In this document: positions 48,304 to 58,965 of the stretch, in pieces
Layout of the letters: each line of letters starts with the position of its first letter
Numbering within the stretch: position 1 is the stretch's first letter
NCBI RefSeq assembly: GCF_905171775.1
Contig: NC_053499.1
Span: 143,865,251 to 143,929,250, forward strand
Source: Rana temporaria
Lineage: Eukaryota > Chordata > Amphibia > Anura > Ranidae
Reading direction: 5' to 3'
Length of the DNA: 64,000 nt
Notes under the pieces: model-generated
Seen by the model: the letters and a program-made list of their open reading frames with translations, nothing else
Database searches by the model: none
Told to the model about the DNA's origin: nothing
Program-made: the position numbers and the translations under genes

Positions 48304-48537
48304 TTAGTTATCATGATATAAAATAATGAATGTGGGGGCCTTTTGGTGGGCGTGATTTTTTTTCTGGGGGGGGGGGGGGCAGCATTTCATTCTTGGTCCC
48401 AGGCAGCACAATGTCTTGGGCTGGCACTGGGTACAGTGGCTGCGTTTGATGGGCACAGTGGCTGCACTTGATGTTTTTTTATTTTCAGTTTGTTTGCGAC
48501 CCCCCCCCAAAAAAAATTGGAACACCAGTCGCCACTG
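48304..48537. mobile_element. Inverted fragment of the CAGTGGCGGCTGGTG hAT-like family
   Basis: It ends 'ccagtcgccactg' at 48537, the inverted terminus of the 8810 and 38357 elements. It carries two 'cagtggctgc' units, the unexpanded counterpart of the 22-bp array at 38425, and a G run at 48367. Confidence 0.6.
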
Positions 48538-49170
48538 TTCCAGATATTAGCGGTATCCCCCTTTAAATGAGTTGCAGCGAGGGATTGCGGCAGCGCTTAG
48601 CAAACCGGGGCCGGTGGCCTTCACACAGAGCGGGGGCGGCTCCTGCAGGGAAATGCGCCCTCCATCAATATGTATGGCGGTAAAGATTTGCATTCAGTAC
48701 AGATGTAAAGGCGCGTCGGGAGAAATTGTTTTGAACGTATTACAGATATCATTTTAATTGGAGCGGGCACTTGAAGTGGCGCCGCTGATATCTGATGCTA
48801 ATGTGTGTAATGTTCTCTGATCCTCGACAGGGAGGACTGCCAGCGATTTAAGGAGTTTAATAAACATGTCGCCCCCGGGGGGGGGCACTTCATGATGGAG
48901 GGCGCTACGTGCGCCGCTGATGACATTTCACACCCAGAGCTTGGCACAGGCGGGTCGTCCTACATGAAGAGATGAGTGCTTCTTGGGTGGTTTGTCCTGT
49001 GCTAAGACTTTTATTTTACACTCATTTTGTCCTGGTTTTCCCTCCCCCCTCATTAACATAATAATGACACATTTATTTTTTCATTACACACCTTAATTGA
49101 CACCCAATGATCTCATTACTGGGCCCCTGTGCCTCTCAATTCAATCCAAGCAGATCATGGCAGGTGGGAG
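48538..49170. other. Mostly non-repetitive block
   Basis: It contains octamer ATTTGCAT at 48686-48693 and 'atatcattttaattgg'. It is a candidate regulatory sequence. No exon is seen. Confidence 0.3.
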
Positions 49171-49397
49171 GAGCCATCAGTGCCTGACCTCACAAATGCG
49201 CTTCTGGAAGAATGGTCAAACATTCCCATAGACACTCCTAAACCTTGTGGACAGCCTTCCCAGAAGAGTTGAAGCTGTTATAGCTGCAAAAGGCGGGGCC
49301 AACTCAATATTGAACACTACAGACTAAGACTGGGATGCCATTAAAGTTCATGTGCGTGTAAAGGCAAGCGTCTCAATACTTTTGGTAATATAGTGTA
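49171..49397 (+). pseudogene. 3' fragment of a second Tc1-like transposon
   Basis: Reading DLTNALLEEWS and, one frame over, VEAVIAAKGGA matches the C-terminus of Tc1-family transposases. The segment ends with the terminal 'aatacttttggtaatatagt'. The 5' part is missing and the frame is shifted, so it is a dead relic, different from the 32012 element. Confidence 0.85.
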
Positions 49398-50212
49398 TTT
49401 TATGGTTCCCTTCGTGCCGTTTACCCAGAATTCTTCAGACGCAGGTCCGCCGTGTTTCTGCTCGCCGTCTGCTGATACACCGCTTCCCTTTTTTCGGAGT
49501 CGCCCTTTTTCTTTGTGATCAAAGCGCTCTCACATGTTTTGTATTATCTGCGTCGGCTCTCCGGGTCTTCTAGATAAGTTCTCCTATCGTTTCCTTTTAT
49601 TGTTATCATAATCTTCAGACGCGTAGCGACGGTTCAGGAACGTTGGCGATATACAATCCCCCGCCGGCGGAATATCAAAACGCGGAAGAATTAGGCGTCT
49701 CATGACAAAGACTTCTAGAATCTTCCTTCTGCGGAGGACAATCAAAAGGCGCATCAGATAAAAATCTCTCTCGTTTCACTCTTTAAGACAATGGCGAGCG
49801 TCTCGCTTACAATGGATCAGACGGGGAGTGCGGCGCGCGTTCACCACAGAGAGAGAGAATGTCGGGGGCATCTTATCGGTCGGAGGCGTCTTTATGTTTC
49901 GGATTCTTTGCTTAATTATCGGATTTCTCGTCTGTGAGAAGATCTCAGGAATGGTGGAGGATGGAAATGAAGATAGACCTGCCGGGTGAACGCGACTTAC
50001 CTGGAAATATCCTCCAGCGTCCGGAAAAGACTACTTAGGGACGCTTTCCCCGACTTGTTCATTCCCCGACTTAGTTGGGGTAGGCGGTACACTTTGGTGG
50101 GGGTGGGTCAGCCACGCCCTGTGACCTTTGACCTCTGGGAAGCCCCCTTCTGACCTTTGGGGGAGGTCCCTGTTCCAATTCCTGAGTCCTAGCCATATTC
50201 TTCAATGGGAAA
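49398..50212. other. Mostly non-repetitive block
   Basis: It contains CTTTGTGATCAAAG (49511-49524), a SOX/TCF-like pair, and CpG-moderate sequence to 50000. No exon is seen. Confidence 0.3.
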
Positions 50213-50258
50213 CCCTAAACCTAACCCCCTAACCCTAAACCCCTATCCCTAACCCTGA
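50213..50258. repeat. Interstitial telomere-like repeat
   Basis: Degenerate CCCTAA units (accctaaacctaacccccta and following) number about seven. This matches the vertebrate telomere unit in the C-rich orientation. Confidence 0.7.
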
Positions 50259-50640
50259 TTAATTGGCGATACCTTTGTCATTACATAGGCTGCATTCACA
50301 CCTGGGCGTTGTGAAACGCGGGTAGACTTTCCACGATTCTGCCCGCAATTTCAAAACGCCCAGGTGTGAATGACAAAGCGCACAACGCACATTTGAGATG
50401 CCATTGGTTTGAAAGGCACCCAAAATCAAGGTGCGGTTCCTGACGCTACTCTTGCGCTGCAATCGCAAAAAAAAAAACGTATCGCGTGAAGCTCGTCACC
50501 CAAAAAAGTTCAGGAGCTTCTTTCGGGCGGCAAACTTCACGCAATGTGGTTTGCCGTGATGTCATATGCAGGATAAAGATCACACCTACATATGCATGAA
50601 ATAGTAAACACAATGTAACAATTTATTGTTATATTGTATT
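50259..50640. repeat. CpG-rich dispersed repeat
   Basis: 'ggctgcattcacacctgggc' and an inverted 'gcccaggtgtgaatg' relate it to the 15220-15640 repeats. No gene. Confidence 0.5.
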
Positions 50641-50659
50641 ACTCAATGACACAAGCAGA

Positions 50660-52993
50660 CAGAGCTCATACTCTGAACTGGGAACCCTTAAACACACCCT
50701 CTGAAATGGGAAATTTCAGAGCTAGCACTCTGACTGGTGACCATCAGAGCTCACACTCTGTATCGGGAACCTTCAGAGCTCACATTCCATACTTGGGAAC
50801 CCTCAGAGCTCTCATACTCTCTACTGGGAACCTCAGAGCTCATGATCGTTACCAGGAACCCACCTATAAAGAAACCCTCAGATCTCACACTCTATAATGG
50901 GAACCCTCAGAGCTTACACTCTATAATGGGAACCCTCAAGAGTTCACACTTGACAATAGGAACCCAAAGAACTCACACTCAATAATTGGAACCCTCAGAG
51001 CTCACACGCTATACTAGGAACCCTCAGAGCTCACACTCTACAATAGGAACTCTCAGAGCTCACACTCTACAATAGGAACCCTCAAAGCTCACACTCAATA
51101 ATTAACACTCAGAGCTTACACTCAATAATTGGAACCCTCAGAGCTTACACTCTATAATGGGAACCCTCAGAGCTCACACTCTACAATAGGAACCCTCAGA
51201 ACTTACACTCTACAATAGGAACCCTCAGAGCTCACACTCTACAATAGGAACCCTCAGAGCTCACACTCTACAATAGGAACCCTCAGAGCGTTCACTCTAT
51301 AATGGGAACCCTCAGAGCTCACACTCTACAATAGGAATCCTCAGAGCTTTCACTCTATAATGGGAACCCTCAGAGCTCACACTCTACAATAGGAATCCTC
51401 AGAGCTCACACTCTACAATAGGAACTCTCAGAGCTCACACTCTACAATAGGAACCCTCAGAGCTCACACTCAATAATTGGAACCCTCAAAGCTTACACTC
51501 TATAATGGGAACCCTCAGAGCTTACACTCTATAATGGGAACCCTCAGAGCTTACACTCTATAATGGGAACCCTCAGAGCTCACACTCTACAATAAGAACC
51601 CTCAGGGCTCACACTCTATAATGGGAACCCTCAAAGTTTACAATCTACACTGGGAACACTCAGAGCTCACAATTTACACATGGAACCCTCAGAGCTCACA
51701 CTCGATTTTAGGACCCCTTAGAGCCCAAACTCTATAAAGGGAACCCTCTGGGTTAATAAACTTAACACTCTATACTAGGAACCCTCAGAGCTCACACTCT
51801 ACACTAGGAACCCTCAGAGCTCACACTCTACAATAGGAACCCTCAGAGCTCACACTCTACAATAGGAACCCTCAGAGCTCACACTCTACAATAGGAACCC
51901 TCAGAGCTTACACTCTACAATAGGAACCCTCAGAGCTCACACTCTACAATAGGAACCCTCAGAGCTCACACTCTACAATAGGAACCCTCAGAGCTCACAC
52001 TCTACAATAGGAACCCTCAGAGCTCACACTCTACAATAGGAACCCTCAGAGCTCACACTCTACAATAGAAACCCTCAGAGCTCACACTCTGTATTGCGAA
52101 CCCTCAGAGCTCACACTCTACAATAGGAACCCTCAGAGCTCACACTCTGTATTGCGAACCCTCAGAGCTCACACTCTCCAATAGGAACCCTCAGAGCTCA
52201 CACTCTGTATTGCGAACCCTCAGAGCTCACACTCTATATTGCGAACCCTCAGAGCTCACACTCTACAATAGGAAACCTCGGAGCTTACACTCTATAATGG
52301 GAACCCTCAGAGCTCACACTCTGTATTGCGAATCCTCAGAGCTCACACTCTGTATTGCGAACCCTCAGAGCTCACACTCTATATTGCGAACCCTCAGAGC
52401 TCACACTCTGTATTGCGAACCCTCAGAGCTCACACTCTATATTGCGAACCCTCAGAGCTCACACTCTGTATTGCGAACCCTCAGAGCTCACACTCTACAA
52501 TAGGAACCCTCAGAGCTCACACTCTCCAATAGGAACCCTCAGAGCTCACACTCTCCAATAGGAACCCTCAGAGCTCACACTCTGTAATGCGAACCCTCAG
52601 AGCTCACACTCTCCAATAGGAACCCTCAGAGCTCACACTCTCCAATAGGAACCCTCAGAGCTCACACTCTGTATTGCAAACCCTCAGAGCTCACACTCTA
52701 CAATAGGAACCCTCAGAGCTGACACTCTGTATTGCGAACCCTCAGAGCTCACACTCTACACTAGGAACCCTCAGAGCTCACACTCTGTATTGCGAACCCT
52801 CAGAGCTGACACTCTGTATTGCGAAACCCTCAGAGCTCACACTCTGTATTGCGAACCCTCAGAGCTGACACTCTGTATTGCGAATCCTCAGAGCTCACAC
52901 TCTACAATAGGAACCCTCAGAGCTCACACTCTGTATTGCAAACCCTCAGAGCTCACACTCTGTATTGCGAACCCTCAGAGCTGACACTCTGTA
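50660..52993. repeat. Minisatellite, 29-bp unit, about 80 copies
   Basis: The unit 'aggaaccctcagagctcaca' plus 'ctctacaat' is very uniform between 51780 and 52990. A later variant type, 'tgtattgcg', alternates with 'acaatagg' from 52090. The left 400 bp are diverged. There are no spacers, so it is not a CRISPR array. Confidence 0.97.
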
Positions 52994-53548
52994 CCATCAC
53001 CTGTTTATAATTTGTTCCTATCTTCAGATATTTCAGAGATGTTTTGTTCAGATTTTTGGCGCGGAGTCCTGCGATCCCACGGAGCCATCTGGGAGGATGA
53101 GGAAGACGTGAGTCAGAGAATGGAGATCGACTTTAATTAGGAGAAGAGAAAATATGGCAAATCGACTCCACCGTAAATCACCAGACAATTAAAGGGGAAC
53201 TCTGTGTCTATGTTTAACATTTTGATCTTTGGGGAAAACTGTTCCCTATTTGAAATCTGCGCCAGGTCTCGCTGGCTCATTTATTTTCTCATTTCTACAG
53301 AGCCGAGATCAATCTCCAGACTTTACAATAAAATCTCACAGAGAACCTTCTCCACCCTAAACTGAGTGTAATCTGACGCTGGGGCCTCAAGGTGGCGCTA
53401 TCATTGCTTCGTGTGGATGGAGTGGAGTTTCCATTGTTTAGAGAGGAAATGAAAGAAGAGGAAATGACTCCAGGAAGGACCGCTATCAGCGCATGAACAT
53501 CTTTATTCAGTAGAATGACGCAACAGAAATACAGGACTTGTATACAAT
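52994..53548. other. Unassigned intergenic stretch
   Basis: No element boundary or exon was recognised. It includes 'aaggtggcgctatc' near 53391. Confidence 0.35.
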
Positions 53549-53690
53549 GGGCCAGATTCTGAGAGATTTACGTCGGCGTATCAGTAGATACGCCGCCGTA
53601 ACTCTGAATCTACGCCGTCGTAAATTTAAGCGTATTCTGGAAACCAGATACGCTTAAATTAGGCTAAGATACGAGCGGCGTAAGTCTCCT
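53549..53690. mobile_element. Left end of a GGGCCAGATTC MITE
   Basis: GGGCCAGATTCTGAGAG is followed by 'acgtcggcgtatcagtagat' and its partial inverse. The rest of the element is missing. Confidence 0.75.
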
Positions 53691-54064
53691 ACACAGAGGG
53701 TGTAACCCTTCCACACTCCACCCAAAACTGAAAGTCAAGATTTTGGCTCTGGATATACGTAACAATCGCCAGTCACATTGTACACAGCGAAGTAATAATA
53801 TAGTATTAAAGAGCACCTGTAACCCGCATCCAGCCTAACAAATTACTAGCTGGGTAATGAAGGGCCCCGTGCCACATTTTCCTGAGAATTGATTGGCTGC
53901 TCTGCCATACACTTTGGCTCTTCTTGGTGTATTATACCCGGCGTTATACGGGGTCACCTCTGTACAATATAATACCATAGAGACACCAGACCGGGAAAAG
54001 TATCAGAGAGGAGGAAACATTGTAACACTTCTGACTATGGCAATGTAACAAAATACATAAAGAG
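53691..54064. other. Unassigned intergenic stretch
   Basis: It begins with a fragment of the repeat seen near 30820 and 31940 ('cactccacccaaaactgaaa'). No gene. Confidence 0.35.
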
Positions 54065-55230
54065 GTCAGTCTATTCACAGAGATCCCTCCAATCACAGAG
54101 ATTCCTCCAATCACAGAGATTCCTCCAACCATAGGGATTCCTCAAATCACAGAGATTCCTCCATCCATAGGGATTCCTCAAATCATAGAGATTCTTCCAA
54201 TCACAGAGACCCCTCCAATCACATAGAGATATCTCCAATCATACAGAAATCCCTCCAATCACTTAGGGATTCCTCCAATCACAGAGATTCCTCCAATCAC
54301 AGGGATTCCTCCAATCACAGGGATTCCTCCATCCATAGGGATTCCTCAAATCACAGAGACCCCTCCAATCACATAGAGATATCTCCAATCATACAGAAAT
54401 CCCTCCAATCACATAGGGAGTCCTCCAATCACAGAGATTCCTCCAACCATAGGGATTCCTCAAATCACAGAGATTCTTCCAATCACAGAGATCCCTCCAA
54501 TCACATAGAGATTTTTCAAATCATACAGAAATTCCTCCAATAACATAGGGATTCCTCCAATCACAGAAATTCCTCCAATAACATAGGGATTTCTCCAATC
54601 ACAGAGATTCCTCCAATTATACAGAAATCCCTCCAATCACATAGATTCCCCAAATCACAGAGATTCCTTCTCTCACACAGATATCTCTCCAATCACAGAG
54701 ATCCCGCCCCCCAAAAAAAATCACAGAGACCCCTCCAATCATGCAGAGACCCCTTCAATCACAGAGAACCCCTCCAATCATGCAGAGACCCCCCCCCCCC
54801 AATCAAACAGAGATTCCTCAAATCACACAGAGATTCCTCCAATCACTGAGATCACTCCAATAATTCTGAGATACCTGGAGTCACAGAGAACCCTCCAATC
54901 ACAGAGATTCGCCAAAATAAAAAGACCTCCTCAGATAACAGAGATTCATCCAATTATCCAGAGATCCCTTCAATCACCCAGAGATCCCTAAAAACATCCA
55001 GAAATTCCTCTAATCACAGAGATCTCTCCAAACATATACATAGACATACCTCCAATCACACAGAGGTTCCTCCAATCAGAGAGATCACTCCAATAATAAA
55101 GAGATACCTTCAGTCACAGAGAACCCTCCAATCACAGAGATTCACCAAATTATCCAGAGATCCCTCCAGTCACAGAGATCCCTCCAGTCACAGAGATCCC
55201 TCCAATCACAGAGATCCCTCCAAACACATA

Positions 55231-55721
55231 GGCCCCGTACACACCATAGAATCTATCCGCAGATAAATCCCAGCAAATGGGTTTCAGCGGATAGATCCTA
55301 TGGTGTGTACACTCCAGCGGATCTGTTTCCGCGGATATATCTCCCCTGGGATGGATTCCAGCAGATCGAATATTTGATGACATGCAGAACATATCCATCT
55401 GCTGGAGTCCATCCCAACGGATGGATCCGCTCGTCTGTACAGACTTACCGGATCCATCCGTCCGAAGGGATCCCCCGCATGCGTCGTAATGATTCAACGC
55501 ATGCGTGGAATTCCTTATATGACAGCGTCGCGCACGTCGCCGCGTCATAATCGCGGCGACGGCGCGACACGTCATCGCCAGAGGATTTCGGGGCGGATTT
55601 CAATGCGATGGTGTGTACAGTCCATCGCATTAAAATCCGCCGAAATCCTCGAGAGGATTTATCCGCGGAAACGGTCCGCTGGACCGTATTCGCGGATAAA
55701 TTCTATCGTGTGTATGGGGCC
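55231..55721. mobile_element. Palindromic MITE with GGCCCCGTACACAC ends, copy 1
   Basis: The ends GGCCCCGTACACACCATAGA and, reversed, GGCCCCATACACACGATAGA frame a 491-bp interior built of 'ggatttatccgcgga' strings and 'gcatgcgt'. ATA precedes (55228-55230) and follows (55722-55724). Confidence 0.93.
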
Positions 55722-55724
55722 ATA

Positions 55725-56203
55725 GGCCGGGTACACACGAGAGGATTTATCCGCGGAAACGGTCCGGGGGACCGTTTCCGCGGATAAATCCTCTGGCGGA
55801 TTTTGATCCCATGGTTGTACTAACCATGAGATCAAAATCCCCGCGGAATTCCGTCCGCAGTGACGTGTTGCGCCGTCGCCGCGATGATGACGCGGCGACG
55901 TGCGCGACGCTGTCATATAAGGAATTCCACGCATGCGTCGAATCATTACGACGCATGCGGGGGATGGATTCGGACGGATTGATCCGGTGAGTCTGTACAG
56001 ACCAGCGGATCAATCCGTTGGAATGGATTCCAGCGGATCGATTTCTTAGCATATCAAGAAATTTTGATCCGCTGGAAATCGATCCCCGGGGACATAAATC
56101 CGCGGAAACAGATCCACTGGATCGTACACACCAGGGGATCTATCCGCTGGAGCCGGTCCGCGGATCAATTCCAGCGGATCGATCCTCTTGTGTGTACGGG
56201 GCC
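55725..56203. mobile_element. Palindromic MITE with GGCCCCGTACACAC ends, copy 2, inverted core
   Basis: It starts GGCCGGGTACACACGAGAGG and ends GTGTGTACGGGGCC. The central 'ggaattccacgcatgcgt' block is in the opposite orientation to copy 1. ATA lies at 55722-55724 and 56204-56206. Confidence 0.93.
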
Positions 56204-56455
56204 ATAGAGATCCTTCTAATCACATAAAAATCTCTCCAGTCATAGAGATCCCTCCAATCACAGAGATCCCTCCAATCACAGAGATCCCTCCAAGCACAGA
56301 GATCCCTCCAAGCACACACAAATCTGTCCAATCACAGAACTCATTCCAATCATACATAGATCCTTCCAATCACACAGAGATCCCTACAATCACAGAAATC
56401 GCTCTGTTCAAACAGAGATCCCTCCAATCACAAATACCCCTCCAATCAGAAACAA

Positions 56456-57230
56456 TACTTGATACAAATAATCATCCAATCATAACTGATATTGTAACAC
56501 TACACTCCTCCTGTACCTTCATGCTGGACAGTTCCCTGCTGTCATAGGGGTGTGCACCCCAAAGCTCAAATACACGCCCTTTTCTCTGCAGCCTCAGCTG
56601 CACTGCACAGGGAATGAGTGGGAGGAGCTCTGTGCCGAGCAGCTTCCTGTTCATTCACAAATTGAAGCATAGTAATCACAGTTGAATATGCTTCAGCTAT
56701 GAATGAACACAGAGAGCGAGTGTGTTCACTATGTTCATTTAAAGAAGGAAGGGGCCGATTCTATTTCCTTATTTTTAATGAAGTGTTAATATTGGAAAAA
56801 AAAAATGAATAAAGAATGAATATGGGGAAAAAAAAGAAAAGGAAGGGGCCAGTAAATGACATATTGACTAGCCCGTGGGTGCTCAACCTGTGGCCCTCAA
56901 GTTGTTGCGGAAACTACAGTCCCATCATTCCTCTGCCTTTGGGAGTCATGCTTGTAACTGACCGCAGCTTGCAATATCTCATAGGACTTGGAGTTCCGCA
57001 ACAGCTGGAGGGCCACAGGTTGAGCACCCATTGGCTAGCCCCTTCCCCTGCTCTCCATCCTGAGAAAACCCCTGTAACAGCCTGGGGGAGAGGAGAGGAA
57101 AGAAACCAGTAGTACTGTGGGGGGCAAAGCATTGAGGAAACCCTGGGCAGTAGGGGGAATTGGCAATGCACAGTGATTAGGGTGTGCCCAGGCACACCTG
57201 GCACACCCCCTGCACACGCCTAAGCATGCA
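56456..57230. mobile_element. Element related to 25289-25748 with a nested foldback
   Basis: 'tcataggggtgtgcacccca' near 56539 and 'gattagggtgtgcccaggca' with 'tgcacacgcct' near 57220 mark a copy of the 25289 family. Nested at about 56877-57031 is a foldback with ends TGGGTGCTCAACCTGTGGCC and its reverse (perfect over about 22 bp). Confidence 0.7.
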
Positions 57231-57625
57231 GTGCTCACAGTACTGACTTCATGCAGCTCAGAGACAGAAATTAAATAGAAGGTACAAAAAAAAATCATAT
57301 TTTCCATACGTCTATACTGCCTCCATCTGCTCCACAACACTGAGACCTGTGAGAGGTGGAGGTCAGGAGGCTGGAGCGTGGAGAGAGGCTGACATAGGCC
57401 GTGGAGATGTCACACATAGATCTTTGTTCCCGTGTCAATGGCGGTGTCTTAATACTTCATGTATGGACCATCCGTGGACCCCCAAGAGTTGGGAAATCTC
57501 AGATCTTGGCCTCCAGCTGCCAAGGCCGGCTGGTATTTGTGGTTCTCCAGCAGAAGGAAGTCTCAGGGATGACATGGCGGGCAGTACAAAGTCATTTTCT
57601 TTGCTGCTTGTGATTGGCTGAGCGG
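57231..57625 (-). other. Probable 3' UTR region of SLC66A2
   Basis: It lies downstream of the minus-strand stop at 57626 and shows no recognised repeat from 57330 on. No AATAAA was found close to the stop on this strand, so the transcript end is unknown. Confidence 0.35.
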
Positions 57626-57800
57626 TCACCCGAATTTGGTGTGAGTTGTCTGCTTATAGTGATACACCTGAGAGAGGATCGCCATGTCCAGACCGATCTG
57701 CAGGGCCCCGCACAGCCAGAATTGGGCGGGGGTCTCCTTTATGATGAAGTAGGTGGTCTTGAAGCAATCACCGGCCATCCAGAGCAGAACCATCTTCACA
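57626..57800 (-). CDS. slc66a2: SLC66A2 (PQLC1)-like PQ-loop membrane protein, last coding exon
   Basis: On the minus strand a clean acceptor (CTCTGCTCTCTCCTCAG) precedes one base that completes the previous codon, then an open frame of 57 codons to TGA at 57628-57626. The peptide starts VKMVLLWMAGDCFKTTYFII and continues to QFWLCGALQIGLDMAILSQV. It aligns without gaps to the C-terminal end of human SLC66A2 ([20 protein letters not shown], then [20 protein letters not shown]), covering the last two membrane segments. The tail after QVYHYKQ is shorter than the human one. The protein is a seven-helix PQ-loop family member of endosomal/Golgi membranes; yeast relative Any1 is linked to phospholipid movement between leaflets. 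The preceding exons, with the PQ motifs, were not found before 64000 and should lie beyond it. It faces the channel gene tail to tail, as in human 18q23. Confidence 0.82.
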
Positions 57801-58059
57801 CTGAGGAGAGAGCAGAGCGGGAATTACAGACAGAAAATTCTGGGGGGGGGGGGGGGGAATACAGGGGGCCCCTAAACCTGGGGATCCCACCAGTCCTACT
57901 AACATTCCATTTGGTACAGACAGCCAGATTTCTGCATCCTTTATGTCCCTTCCCTGCACGAATGTGAGGTATACCAGCATTGGGAATCAACCTGCTAGAT
58001 ATAGGGGGGGGGGGGGGCCCCAACGATGGCCCCTGACATTCCTAGAAGGGCACACACAT

Positions 58060-58965
58060 ACTACAGGAGATGGTCAGAGACATAGTACAGGAGATGGTCA
58101 GAGACATAGTACAGGAGATGGTCAAAGATTGAAGACATACTACAGGAGACGGTCTGCGACTGCAGACATAATACAGGATATGGTCAGAGACTGCAGACAT
58201 ACTACAGGAGACAGTCAGAGACTGAATACATAATAGAGGAGATGGTCAGAGACTGCAGACATACTACAGGAGATGGTCAGAGACTGCAGACATACTACAG
58301 GAGATGTGCAGAGACTGCAGACATAGTACAGGAGATGGTCAGAGACTGCAGACATATTACAGGAGATGGTCAGAGACTGAAGACGTGGTACAGGAGATGG
58401 TCAGAGACTGCAGATATATTACAGGAGATAGTCAGAGACTGCAGACATGATACAGGAGATGGTCAGACACTGCAGATATACTACAGGAGATTGTCAGAGA
58501 TTGCAGACATACTACAGGAGATGGTCAGAGACTGCAGACATAGTACAGGAGATGGCCAGAGACTGCAGACGTGGTACAGGAGATGGTCAGAGACTGCAGA
58601 CATATTACAGGAGATAGTCAGAGACTGCAGACATAGTACAGGAGATGGTCAGAGACTGCAGACATACTACAGAAGATGGTCAGAGACTGCAGACGTGGTA
58701 CAGGAGATGGTCAGAGACTGCAGATATAGTACAGGAGATGGTCAGAGACTGCAGACATCTTACAGGAGACAGTCAGAGACTGCAGACATGGTACAGGAGA
58801 TGGTCAGAGACTGCAGAAATCTTACAGGAGACAGTCAGAGACTGCAGACATGGTACAGGAGATGGGCAGAGACTGCAGACATCTTACAGGAGACAGTCAG
58901 AGACTGTAGACGTGGTACAGGAGATGGGCAGAGACTTTGTACATACTACAGGAGACAGTGAAATT
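58060..58965. repeat. Minisatellite, 31-bp unit, about 29 copies
   Basis: The unit 'gagatggtcagagactgcag' plus 'acatactacag' is spaced exactly 31 bp (58241 to 58272). It lies in the last intron of SLC66A2. Three units equal 31 codons, which explains the 239-codon frame. Confidence 0.97.

Larger units (their letters stand above)
54065..56455. repeat. Minisatellite, about 18-bp unit, split by two MITEs
   Basis: The unit 'tcacagagatccctccaa' has many variants ('catagggattcctccaat'). Two palindromic elements at 55231-56203 interrupt it, and the array resumes at 56207. Confidence 0.95.

Noticed and set aside
50660..52993. CRISPR-like array of 29-bp repeats
   Set aside because: Repeats are contiguous without unique spacers, and the genome is vertebrate.
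58242..58961. 239-residue Arg/Asp-rich repetitive protein
   Set aside because: It is an artefact of the 31-bp array; two frames give the same peptide.
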